Assembly: GCF_013456555.2 (NCBI RefSeq)
Contig: NZ_CP059154.1
Coordinates: 992,001-1,056,000 of the forward strand
Length of the DNA: 64,000 nucleotides
Source: Natrinema zhouii
Lineage (GTDB): Archaea; Halobacteriota; Halobacteria; Halobacteriales; Natrialbaceae
Direction: 5' to 3'
Within the stretch, counting starts at the first letter, position 1, and every line of letters starts with the position of its first letter. The position numbers and the translations under genes were made by a program. Under the pieces are notes generated by a model. That model did not search any database and was not told the DNA's origin. It worked only from the letters and a program-made list of their open reading frames with translations. Below, piece after piece: positions 56,756 to 64,000 of this stretch.

Positions 56756-56941
56756 TTAGCACGCACAGTCGCGGCCGGTCGACCGCTCGAAGCGCATCTC
56801 CGCGCCGCAGTCCGGGCAGACGGGCCCCTCCTTGAGGTCGACGTCCCTGATCCGGACGGCGCAGTCGTCACACCAGTAGGCCCCCTCGGAGCCGTCGGCG
56901 GGGCGGTTCTTCGGTGCGGGTGATGCGAGCGCCGCTTTCAC
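56756..56941 (-). CDS. Small zinc-ribbon protein
   Basis: 61 aa from a GTG at 56941 chosen because a TATA-like AATTTATCG lies 60-70 bp upstream on the minus strand. Zinc motif CDDC...CPDC and a Cys-rich end (GRDCAC). It is convergent with the COG0523 gene. A longer frame exists but starts in Arg-rich shadow sequence. Confidence 0.6.
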   Translation of the reverse strand: MKAALASPAPKNRPADGSEGAYWCDDCAVRIRDVDLKEGPVCPDCGAEMRFERSTGRDCAC

Positions 56942-57057
56942 CGATTCGATGAGTTCCGTAGTCGATCGTTCGTCCGGAACGCCGATAATGCTGTGCGATA
57001 AATTAGCACGCTTTTGCGATCGCGGTTCGCGCCGGACGTACCGTCCGGTCGCGTCCG

Positions 57058-57378
57058 CTAACCGACGACTAACGGGACCGCGAGCGCGACGATCAGCGCC
57101 GTGAGGATGGGAATGAGGTAAAACAGTCGTTCGGCGCGGACGGCTGATGGGACGGCTCCGATCGTCTCCGGCCGAGCGGTCCACACCTGGCGGTAAAAGG
57201 CGACGACGGCGGCGACGCCGAACAGCGCGCCGGAGAGCGCGATCGCGGTCTCGAGCGACAGTCCCAGCGCCTGCCCGTACAGCGGGCCGAACGACAGCAG
57301 GATCATGAAGGTGAGTCCGGCGACCACGACGAACGGCACCGGGTCCACGTGCGATCCGTGACGGTTACGAAGTCGCAT
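57058..57378 (-). CDS. Small membrane protein
   Basis: 106 aa with three hydrophobic segments: residues 15-32 (PFVVVAGLTFMILLSFG), 42-62 and 87-105. No family recognised. Confidence 0.6.
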   Translation of the reverse strand: MRLRNRHGSHVDPVPFVVVAGLTFMILLSFGPLYGQALGLSLETAIALSGALFGVAAVVAFYRQVWTARPETIGAVPSAVRAERLFYLIPILTALIVALAVPLVVG

Positions 57379-57513
57379 ACGAGGCGTTCTCCCTCGAGCG
57401 GCAAAGAGCTATACCGCGCACTGTCAGCCGTGATCGACCTCGTCGACATCGATGGTGAACTCGTGAACGCCGTTACGGTGAACAGTTAAGTGGCGGTATC
57501 ATCGTCTCCCTGT

Positions 57514-57738
57514 ATGAGCGATGGGGACTCCGAGCGGGACGGGTTCGAGGCGGGCGTGTCGTCCTCGCAGGGCGATCCGCGCGTCCTACTCGCGATGAAC
57601 GCCGTCCTGTCGACGCTGTTCGCGTGGACGATCGTCTGGGGGCTGTCGTTTCTGGGATTCCTCGACTTTGGAATCATCAACGTCGCTACGGCCGCGATAC
57701 TGGTGTTCGCGATGACGTATCTCGTGACGATGTCGTAA
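57514..57738 (+). CDS. Small two-helix membrane protein
   Basis: 74 aa from ATG 57514. Acidic leader, then LLAMNAVLSTLFAWTIVWGLSFL and FGIINVATAAILVFAMTYLVTMS. Haloarchaea have many such proteins; function unknown. Confidence 0.65.
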   Translation: MSDGDSERDGFEAGVSSSQGDPRVLLAMNAVLSTLFAWTIVWGLSFLGFLDFGIINVATAAILVFAMTYLVTMS

Positions 57739-57757
57739 GCGACGACCGCTCGTCTCG

Positions 57758-57985
57758 CTACCGGCCGTAGATGAGCCGGCGACCGAGGTCGTCGAGCCGG
57801 TCGGTGACGCGCCCCGCCCAGGCGCCCGGCGAGACGCGCCGGAGCGTCTCGTCGTCGACCTCGATAGCGGATTCGCCGAACACATCCCGCGTCGACTCGT
57901 CGTCGTCCTCGTCGCCGGACGAGGCGACATCGACGACCGTTGACATGGAACAGCGGCCGCAGGCTTCGGTCTTCTTTCCTCCCAT
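57758..57985 (-). CDS. Small acidic protein with a CxxC
   Basis: 75 aa if started at 57985 (MGGKKTEACGRCSMSTVVDV); starts at 58000 or 57946 are also possible. One CxxC and a Glu/Asp-rich middle. C-terminal VTDRLDDLGRRLIYGR. Convergent with the previous gene. Function unknown. Confidence 0.5.
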   Translation of the reverse strand: MGGKKTEACGRCSMSTVVDVASSGDEDDDESTRDVFGESAIEVDDETLRRVSPGAWAGRVTDRLDDLGRRLIYGR

Positions 57986-58201
57986 GTGTATCCCTTGCAC
58001 GATAGTGCGTCTCCGAGGGCTAAAGTCTACTGCCGACTCGGGGAACAGTGATGACGAGACGGGAATATCGGACCGGTTTCACCGACGATTATTTGATACC
58101 ACGATGGTAACCAGTGGTATGAGTAATAGGGGCACGAAGCCGGGTCAATTCGAACGGGAGTCGGGTCGTGAACGATCGCAGGCGTACCTCGTCGACGCAC
58201 G

Positions 58202-58810
58202 ATGAGCGAAAAAGCGACGCCGGAGGAACTGCCGGCGGAGATCCGCGAGGCGGTACCCGACTGGGACGACGAGTACCTCGACCGAGTGTCCGACCGGCTG
58301 ATGTACAACTACGACCTCGAGAAGGATCGTCGCGTCGGCGGCGAGCGCTGGGATCTCTACGGGGAGATGCGCGTTCTCAGCCAGAAACAGTTCTTCCATC
58401 CGGCGCTGAGCTACGCCGATCACGAGGCCGAGGAGTACCTCTTCGCCCGGCGCGAATCGCGGCCGACCGTCGCGGAACTCGAACAGCTCGTCGATCTCGG
58501 TCACGAGCTCGCCGACGAGCGGGTCGTCCCCGACGAGGAGCACTTCGGGACGGACTTTACCTTCGTCCTCGTCGCGGACGAACTACCCGACGATGTCCGC
58601 GAGTTCGTCGCCGGCTTCCGTGACCGAACGTTACTGAAGTTCGGCTACCACGGCCACTATGAAGTGAATCTCCTCGTCGTCGTTCCCGAAGCCGAAACGT
58701 ACGTCGCCAGCGAGGCCGCGGACGTCGTGGAGGCGTTTACCCTCTGGGAGGACGTGAGCGCGCCCGAGGAGGGGATCCTCTCGCGGTTCGCGAAACGGTT
58801 CTGGCGATAG
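58202..58810 (+). CDS. Conserved hypothetical protein
   Basis: 202 aa, soluble. LPAEIREAVPDWDDEYLDRVSDRLMYNYDLEKD, QFFHPALSYADHEAEEYLFARR and FTFVLVADELPDDVREFVAGFRDRTLLKFGYHGHYEVNLLVVVPE. Alpha/beta layout; no known family. Haloarchaeal composition. Confidence 0.7.
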   Translation: MSEKATPEELPAEIREAVPDWDDEYLDRVSDRLMYNYDLEKDRRVGGERWDLYGEMRVLSQKQFFHPALSYADHEAEEYLFARRESRPTVAELEQLVDLGHELADERVVPDEEHFGTDFTFVLVADELPDDVREFVAGFRDRTLLKFGYHGHYEVNLLVVVPEAETYVASEAADVVEAFTLWEDVSAPEEGILSRFAKRFWR

Positions 58811-58891
58811 CGTCGTTCCGGCGGTCGCAGACTGTTCTGGTGAGACGTCGTATCCAGCGGCTGAAAGAAAACGAACGTCAGTCGGTCGCTG

Positions 58892-60742
58892 TTAGTCGTC
58901 GCCCGGTTCGGCCGCGGGCGTCTCGGGGCCACGACGGACGGTCCGAATGTTCTTGTACCCGAGTCGAACGAGTGCGAGAGCCAGGCCAATGAGGGTGAGG
59001 CCGATAGCCATCTGCACGCCCGAGGAGATCATCGCCTCGGTGGTTTCTGCCCCGCCCTCGATCAGGTTCAGGTAGAGGTTCTCGTAGAACACCAGGATCG
59101 AGAGTCCGAGGACGGTGATCGTGACCATGATCGCCATCGGAACGCCGGTGGAGATGAGCTGTTTGTTGTCGTCCCAGTTGGCGAGCCAGACGGTCGCGGT
59201 GAGCAGCGCCAGCGCCGCGAGCAGCTGGTTCGCGCCGCCGAACAGCTGCCAGAGGACGACCCACTGGCCGGAGACGACGAGCAGGTATGCGGGAACGATC
59301 TGGACGATCGGGTTCGTGTACCGACCGCGTGCGATCGAGCGCGGATCGAGGTTCAGCCCGGTATCGCTCCGCCCCGCGGGCGTGCCGACGATCTCTTCCA
59401 TCATGTACCGACCGAGACGGACGGCCGTGTCGGTCGACGTGAGCAGGAAGCTACAGAGGACCAGCGCCATGAACACGGCACCGACGGTCTGGGGAATACC
59501 GAAGCTCGTGAAGATGATACCACCGCCCGAAGCGAAGTTCGGAAGGGCAGCACCGATACCGCCAGCCACGTCGGGGGCACCCCACACCGCGAGCGTGGAG
59601 AGAGCGACCGCGGCGAGCAGGCCTTCGCCCAGCATCCCACCGTAGCCGATCAGCCGGGCGTCGGTCTCGTTGTCGAGCTGTTTGGCGGTCGTTCCCGAGG
59701 ACACCAGTGAGTGGAATCCACTGATCGTCCCGCAGGCGATCGTGATGAATAGCAGCGGGAACAGCGGAGCGTATCCCGCCGCTTCGACGCCCCAGAACCC
59801 TTCGAAAGCGCCGATGGAGCTGTCGACGACAAGTGGCTCGGACGACGTTCCGAGGAACGTCCCGACGATGATCGCGAGGACCGCTCCACCGACGCCGGTA
59901 TACAGCAGGAACGATGACAGATAGTCTCGTGGTTGCAACAGCACCCACACTGGCAGTGCGCTCGCGATCGCGGCGTAGACCATCACGATCGGAATCCATC
60001 CCGCGGTGTTACCGCCACCGACTCCCTCGAGCGAGGCGGCACCGGGAACCCAACTCCCGTCACCGCCGAGCAACACGATCGTCCCGGCCGGGTAGTCACC
60101 GGCGAACAGCGCCAGCGGGTACTGGAGCCCCACCCAGACGGCCGCAAAGACCCCCGCGACGAACAGAATCGTTCCGGGGATGAACGGGCCGTTGAACTGG
60201 TACAGGTAGACGCCGAACACCAGCGCCAACCCGATGTAAATCAGGGATGCCGTTACCACCTGTGGATAGGCGTTGAAGACGATCCCCACGACCAACGCGA
60301 ACACTGCCACGACGAGCATGATCGTCAGGAACGCGAACCACAACAGCATGTTTTTGCCGCCCTCTCCGACGTACTCACCGATCATGTAGCCGATCGACTT
60401 CCCTTCGTGGCGGAGACTACCCGACAGCGAAACGAAGTCGTGAACGGCACCCATTAGCGGATTCCCGATGGCGATCCACAGCAAGGCGGGCACCCATCCC
60501 CAGATGGCACCAGCCGTGATCGGTCCGACGATCGGGGCCCCACCCGCGATACTCGAGAAGTGATGGCCCAACAGGACCGGTTTATTCGATGGGACGTACT
60601 CCTGTCCGTCCTCGTATTTGTGAGCCGGTGTTTCCGCCTCCTCGTCGAGTTCGACGAACTGGGTGAGGTACCGCGAGTACCCCACGTAACCGACGGTAAA
60701 CGTCACCAGTACTGCCGCGATGATCCAGATTATCTGAGTCAT
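58892..60742 (-). CDS. cstA: CstA-type carbon starvation / peptide-pyruvate transporter
   Basis: 616 aa from ATG 60742. About 16 membrane segments. LGHHFSSIAGGAPIVGPITAG is the CstA signature, and GTISGFHSLVSSGTTAKQLDNE is a second conserved block. CstA proteins carry pyruvate or peptides. The gene has an AT-rich upstream region and appears to be monocistronic. Confidence 0.94.
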   Translation of the reverse strand: MTQIIWIIAAVLVTFTVGYVGYSRYLTQFVELDEEAETPAHKYEDGQEYVPSNKPVLLGHHFSSIAGGAPIVGPITAGAIWGWVPALLWIAIGNPLMGAVHDFVSLSGSLRHEGKSIGYMIGEYVGEGGKNMLLWFAFLTIMLVVAVFALVVGIVFNAYPQVVTASLIYIGLALVFGVYLYQFNGPFIPGTILFVAGVFAAVWVGLQYPLALFAGDYPAGTIVLLGGDGSWVPGAASLEGVGGGNTAGWIPIVMVYAAIASALPVWVLLQPRDYLSSFLLYTGVGGAVLAIIVGTFLGTSSEPLVVDSSIGAFEGFWGVEAAGYAPLFPLLFITIACGTISGFHSLVSSGTTAKQLDNETDARLIGYGGMLGEGLLAAVALSTLAVWGAPDVAGGIGAALPNFASGGGIIFTSFGIPQTVGAVFMALVLCSFLLTSTDTAVRLGRYMMEEIVGTPAGRSDTGLNLDPRSIARGRYTNPIVQIVPAYLLVVSGQWVVLWQLFGGANQLLAALALLTATVWLANWDDNKQLISTGVPMAIMVTITVLGLSILVFYENLYLNLIEGGAETTEAMISSGVQMAIGLTLIGLALALVRLGYKNIRTVRRGPETPAAEPGDD

Positions 60743-61076
60743 GTTACGTCTACGCAAATCCAGTGGGTTCGATAACCTTAATTGTTATTTATATTCCTTG
60801 GTGGATATATTCGTATTTTTAATTAGAGCCGAGGACAGGGATTTTTGGAAGTAACACCGCGTCTGAAAGGAGAAATAGAAGAGAAGGACAATTTAACGCA
60901 TATCTTATCATTGATGTCGTCGGTGAACAATCGATACTATCTCACAGGTCGTCTTCTCGGGAAATCGTACAGTTGATAATCCAATCAGGGAACGAGTGCC
61001 GGTTTCGGACGAGACTGCACGAAACGGACCGATCTACTCCCAAATGCGGTCGAGAACGGTACAACCGGTCGATACA
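60743..61076. promoter_or_regulatory. AT-rich promoter region of cstA
   Basis: 334 bp. AT-rich from 60,776 to 60,830 (TTATTTATATTCC, ATATATTCGTATTTTTAATTAG), where a TATA box for cstA should lie. Nothing coding is seen. Confidence 0.4.
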
Positions 61077-62144
61077 CTACTCCAGAACCGCTGCTAGCGC
61101 ATCCATCGTCCGATCGACGCGGTTGACGCGCGCATTGTGTCCCGTATGGCCGATTCGGAGGATATCGTCCTCGAGGTCGCCGAGTCCGGTCGCGAGGACA
61201 ATATCGTGCTCGTCGGCCAGCGTTTCTCGGAGTGCTGCTGCGCGTCCGTCGACCTCGAGCGCGGTCACGGTCGGTGACGACCGCGCTTCGTCGGGATAGA
61301 GCGACAGCCCGAGTTCGGTAGCGCGCTCGCGACAGCGCGCCGCAGCTACTTCGTGGCGCTCGAAGACGCTCTCGAGTCCCTCCTCGAGCAATAGGTCGAT
61401 CGCTGCGTCGAGTCCGTACAGGTTCGAGACGAGGTGCGTGTACGGAAACCACTCCTCGTCGGCCGCGTCGCGCCACGGCTCGAGGTCGGTGTATAAACTG
61501 TCTGTCTCGAAGGACTCGATCTTTCGCCAGGCGCGGTCGCTGACCGAGCAGACGGTCAGTCCCGGCGGTGCGCTGAAACACTTCTGCGAGGCTCCCAGAC
61601 AGACATCGATTCGGTCGGTCGGGACCGACACGCCGCCGAGCGAGGAGACCGCGTCGACGACGCTGATGACGTCGTGTTCGTCGAGCGCCTCGAGGACCGG
61701 CTCGATATCGTTGAGCACGCCCGTCGGCGTCTCGCAGTGGACCATCGTCGCGGCGTCGAACGAGCCCTCCTCAAGGCGGGACTCGATCGACTCGAGATCG
61801 AGCGGCTCGTCCCACGGCGCGTCGCAGACCACCGCCTCGCCGTCGGCCATCTCGACGAAATCGGCGAACCCCTCACCGTAGAGGCCGTTCGCGATACAGA
61901 GCACGCGGTCGTCCGGTTCGACCAGCGAGGCGACGGCGGCCTCGAGGCCGAGGATGCCCTCACCGCCGAGGATCGCGATGTCGTCGTCGCCGTAGATCGC
62001 CTCGAGTTTCGCGGTTAGATCCCGATAGAACTCGAAGAATTCCGGCTCGACGTCGGGGTTCGGCGTCGGCTCGCTCATCCGCTCGCGAACGGCCGCCGGC
62101 ACCTCGGTCGGCCCGGGCGTCATGCGCAGTCGATCGTCGGTCAT
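61077..62144 (-). CDS. Class V aminotransferase (alanine-glyoxylate / serine-pyruvate type)
   Basis: 355 aa from ATG 62144. TPGPTEVPAAVRERM at the N-terminus, HCETPTGVLN, DAVSSLGG and PLP Lys188 in GASQKCFSAPPGL. Family members transfer amino groups between alanine or serine and glyoxylate or pyruvate. The exact substrates cannot be fixed. Confidence 0.9.
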   Translation of the reverse strand: MTDDRLRMTPGPTEVPAAVRERMSEPTPNPDVEPEFFEFYRDLTAKLEAIYGDDDIAILGGEGILGLEAAVASLVEPDDRVLCIANGLYGEGFADFVEMADGEAVVCDAPWDEPLDLESIESRLEEGSFDAATMVHCETPTGVLNDIEPVLEALDEHDVISVVDAVSSLGGVSVPTDRIDVCLGASQKCFSAPPGLTVCSVSDRAWRKIESFETDSLYTDLEPWRDAADEEWFPYTHLVSNLYGLDAAIDLLLEEGLESVFERHEVAAARCRERATELGLSLYPDEARSSPTVTALEVDGRAAALRETLADEHDIVLATGLGDLEDDILRIGHTGHNARVNRVDRTMDALAAVLE

Positions 62145-62610
62145 ACGGAGGCTACCGGGACGTTCGGGCATAAAACGCTCGAGACGAGTGGCATTCTCGA
62201 GTGCGCTTTTGGGATCTCGTTTCAAATCCTATTCAGTCCCACTATCGATCCGCGTTGGAAGATCGGTGAATGGTGCGGTGAGTTCTGATGGAACTGTGTC
62301 TGAAGAAGTGTCCTGCTATCGTGGCAACAGGGAATCGCCACGTCCTCCTCAGCCGATTCGCTCGCTCGCGGGCTCGCTCACTCATCCCTTGCGCAACGTC
62401 GGGCCGCGACTCACATATCGGTTCGCCGCGGCCCAGCGCGCACCACCGCATGCCGGTTGGCCAGCTCTACGTGATGCGTCGCTCGTCCATATCCACTCTC
62501 ACATCCCCGATCGGACCACCGAACAGTTCCTCAAATCACATACGAAGTCTCGAGCACCGACGGGAAAACGGGTTTCAGTCAGGTCACCGTCCGTTGGACC
62601 GAGTGATACG
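62145..62610. other. Intergenic region holding repeat copy B
   Basis: 466 bp with no gene. An open frame runs into the methyltransferase, but the start at 62611 fits the family best. Apart from the repeat (62302-62460) nothing stands out. Confidence 0.4.
62302..62460 (+). repeat. Dispersed repeat, copy B (partner at 23924-24081)
   Basis: A 159-bp segment with the same order of blocks as copy A: GAAGAAGTGTCCTGCTA, GTGGCAACAGGG, CCGATTCGCTCG, CTCACTCATCCCT, CAGCGCGCACCACCGCA, GGTTGG. It lies in the 466-bp gap between the aminotransferase and the methyltransferase. The orientation is opposite to copy A. Confidence 0.72.
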
Positions 62611-63276
62611 ATGGCAGACAGTACTCCACGGTGCGCCGCGGGCGATCGGACGATCTCACACCCCGCGTTCGCCGCGCTGTACGATCGGTTCATGCCGGAT
62701 CGGTTTCTGATCGGCCCCCACCGCGAGTACCTCGCGGCCGACCTCTCCGGACGCGTTCTCGATATCGGCGCGGGAAATGGTGTGATGATTCCGTACATAG
62801 CTGCTGCCGGTGACGACGACCTCGAGTACCACGCGATCGAACCGGATCCGAACATGCGACGCCGGGCCGCCCGCGAGGCGAGGGGAACCGACCTGGAGGT
62901 CCACCTCCGCGGTGACCGCGCCGAGTCACTGCCGTACGCCGACGACAGCTTCGACGCCGTCCTCTCGAGTCTGGTCTTCTGTACCATCGCGGATCCCGAA
63001 CGGGCGCTCGAGGAGGTCGCCCGCGTCCTCCGGCCGGACGGGGAACTGCGCTTCCTCGAGCACGTCCGCAACGACGGCTGGCGCGCGCGGGCACAGGACC
63101 GTCTGAACCCGGTATGGAAACGCGCCGCGGGCGGGTGCCAGTTGAACCGGGAGACGGTCGACCGGTTCGTCGGACACAACGCGTTCGGCGTCCTCGAGGT
63201 CGAGCGGGTCGGTGTCGGGGTGTTCCCGGTGACGCCGATCGTCCGCGGACGGCTTCGGCGGCGACGAGGTCCGTGA
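62611..63276 (+). CDS. Class I SAM-dependent methyltransferase
   Basis: 221 aa. Motif I VLDIGAGNGVMIPYIA, motif II HAIEPDPNMRRR, and SLPYADDSFDAVLSSLVFCTIADPERALEEVARVLRPDGELRFLEHVR are of the UbiE/Methyltransf_11 type. Substrate unknown. It ends in a short basic tail (RLRRRRGP). Convergent with the nnrD gene. Confidence 0.9.
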   Translation: MADSTPRCAAGDRTISHPAFAALYDRFMPDRFLIGPHREYLAADLSGRVLDIGAGNGVMIPYIAAAGDDDLEYHAIEPDPNMRRRAAREARGTDLEVHLRGDRAESLPYADDSFDAVLSSLVFCTIADPERALEEVARVLRPDGELRFLEHVRNDGWRARAQDRLNPVWKRAAGGCQLNRETVDRFVGHNAFGVLEVERVGVGVFPVTPIVRGRLRRRRGP

Positions 63277-63326
63277 GACCCGTGATCCGATCGGGTCGAT
63301 GAAACCGACTCGCGGTTCGGAAGCGC

Positions 63327-64000
63327 CTAGCGGATCGTGTTCGGAATCCGCTCGATGACATCGGTCGCGACGACGCCGGGTCCGTACTCGGCCGTCGCGA
63401 GTTCGCCGGTTTTGCCGAGGATCCACGCGCCGAGTTCGGCCGCCTCGCGGCGGTCCATGCCCTGCCCGAGCAGCGAGGCCACGATACCCGACAGCGTATC
63501 TCCGGTTCCGGCGACAGTCATGGCCGACGTTCCCGTCTCGTTTTCGATCCGCTCGCCCTCGGCGACGATCTCGTCGACGCCGCCGGTTAAAGCGATGACC
63601 GCCCCCGTCTCTTCGGAGAACGTCTCGAGCGAGCCGTAGGCCTCGTAGATCGGGTCGTCCTCGGAGCCGCTGGGCGTCAGGATTGCGTTCGAGAGGTCCG
63701 CCTCGAGGGCGGGTTCGATCGCCAGCGCGTCGACGACGATCGGGACCTCGATCTGATCGACCGCCTCGCGTATCGCATCGGGATCCGCGTCGACGAGCCC
63801 GGGGCCGATCACGAAGGCGTCGGTCCAGTCGGCCACCTCGAGGGTCCGTTCGACGGCGCCGTCGTAGAACTCCTCGCGGTCGTAGGAGTCGACGAGCAGG
63901 TTCGCCGAGTGGCCCGCGACGATCTCGTAGATCGGCTGGGCGACGAACGCCCGGACGTGATCGGAGCCGGTTCGCAGCGCCGCGCGACCGACGAGCGCGG
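63327..64000 (-). CDS. nnrD: ADP/ATP-dependent NAD(P)HX dehydratase (NnrD), 5' end outside window
   Basis: The frame is open to the window end, so the start lies beyond 64000. The C-terminal catalytic part shows FVIGPGLVDADPD, PIVVDALAIEP, NAILTPSGSEDDP and the active-site AGTGDTLSGIVASLLGQ. The family repairs hydrated NADH and NADPH. It may be fused to an N-terminal epimerase (NnrE) as in many archaea; that part is not visible. At the ILTP motif the usual His is a Ser. Confidence 0.85.
   Translation of the reverse strand, partial: ALVGRAALRTGSDHVRAFVAQPIYEIVAGHSANLLVDSYDREEFYDGAVERTLEVADWTDAFVIGPGLVDADPDAIREAVDQIEVPIVVDALAIEPALEADLSNAILTPSGSEDDPIYEAYGSLETFSEETGAVIALTGGVDEIVAEGERIENETGTSAMTVAGTGDTLSGIVASLLGQGMDRREAAELGAWILGKTGELATAEYGPGVVATDVIERIPNTIR

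Noticed and set aside
62122..62610. N-terminal extension of the methyltransferase
   Set aside because: It runs through the dispersed repeat, is Arg/Ser-rich and is not needed by the family fold.

Overview
The window is chromosomal DNA of an extremely halophilic archaeon (class Halobacteria, perhaps Natrialbales; the order is only an impression). The coding DNA is GC-rich and the proteins are strongly acidic. Secreted proteins carry Tat signals followed by lipoboxes. Many genes sit at or near their promoters, and archaeal markers are present: L40e, Taw1, Trm1, Tsr3, Orc1/Cdc6, aPth2 and a riboflavin kinase fused to a DNA-binding domain. I found about 70 protein genes, one probable replication origin, one decayed gene fragment and one dispersed repeat present in two copies. 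I saw no rRNA, convincing tRNA, intact insertion sequence or CRISPR array.

Layout. 1-4.3 kb: a FixABC(X) electron-transfer-flavoprotein operon whose FixC carries a FixX-like ferredoxin domain. 4.5-5.2 kb: a cupredoxin lipoprotein with an N-glycosylation-sequon tail. 5.2-16.1 kb: two complete phosphate-uptake operons in tandem (pstSCAB-phoU twice, both on the minus strand), with related promoter elements ahead of both pstS genes and a perfect 20-bp palindrome at the second. 16.3-21.3 kb: Taw1 (wyosine), the riboflavin pair RbkR-RibB, a copper lipoprotein and IlvE. 21.6-30.8 kb: membrane proteins, a rhodanese-MBL sulfur enzyme, an unusual 600-residue Rieske protein, and Tsr3. 30.9-35.5 kb: L40e, an MBL hydrolase, an AT-rich patch with a small lipoprotein, DUF5786-DUF99, a family-4 uracil-DNA glycosylase, and HisH.

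35.5-37.4 kb is the most striking stretch. A roughly 20-bp element (TACAGCGGCACC followed by a G-run) occurs once inverted and several times direct, around an AT-richer spacer, immediately upstream of an orc1/cdc6 gene. This is the architecture of a haloarchaeal replication origin with its own initiator.

37.4-47.8 kb: a SWIM-finger protein, a membrane histidine kinase, Trm1, a YihY-type membrane protein, a hydrolase, a PRC-barrel protein with a repetitive acidic tail, a Vms1/release-factor-like protein with an intact GGQ, dCTP deaminase and aPth2. 47.8-57.0 kb: an EamA transporter, a FilR1-type regulator behind nested inverted repeats, a membrane-fused spermidine-synthase-like protein with a decayed fragment of a second copy beside it, a YchF-type GTPase, an ArsA/Get3 ATPase with a small partner, and a COG0523 GTPase. 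57-64 kb: small membrane and zinc proteins, CstA, a class V aminotransferase, a methyltransferase, and the 3' part of an NAD(P)HX dehydratase gene cut by the window end.
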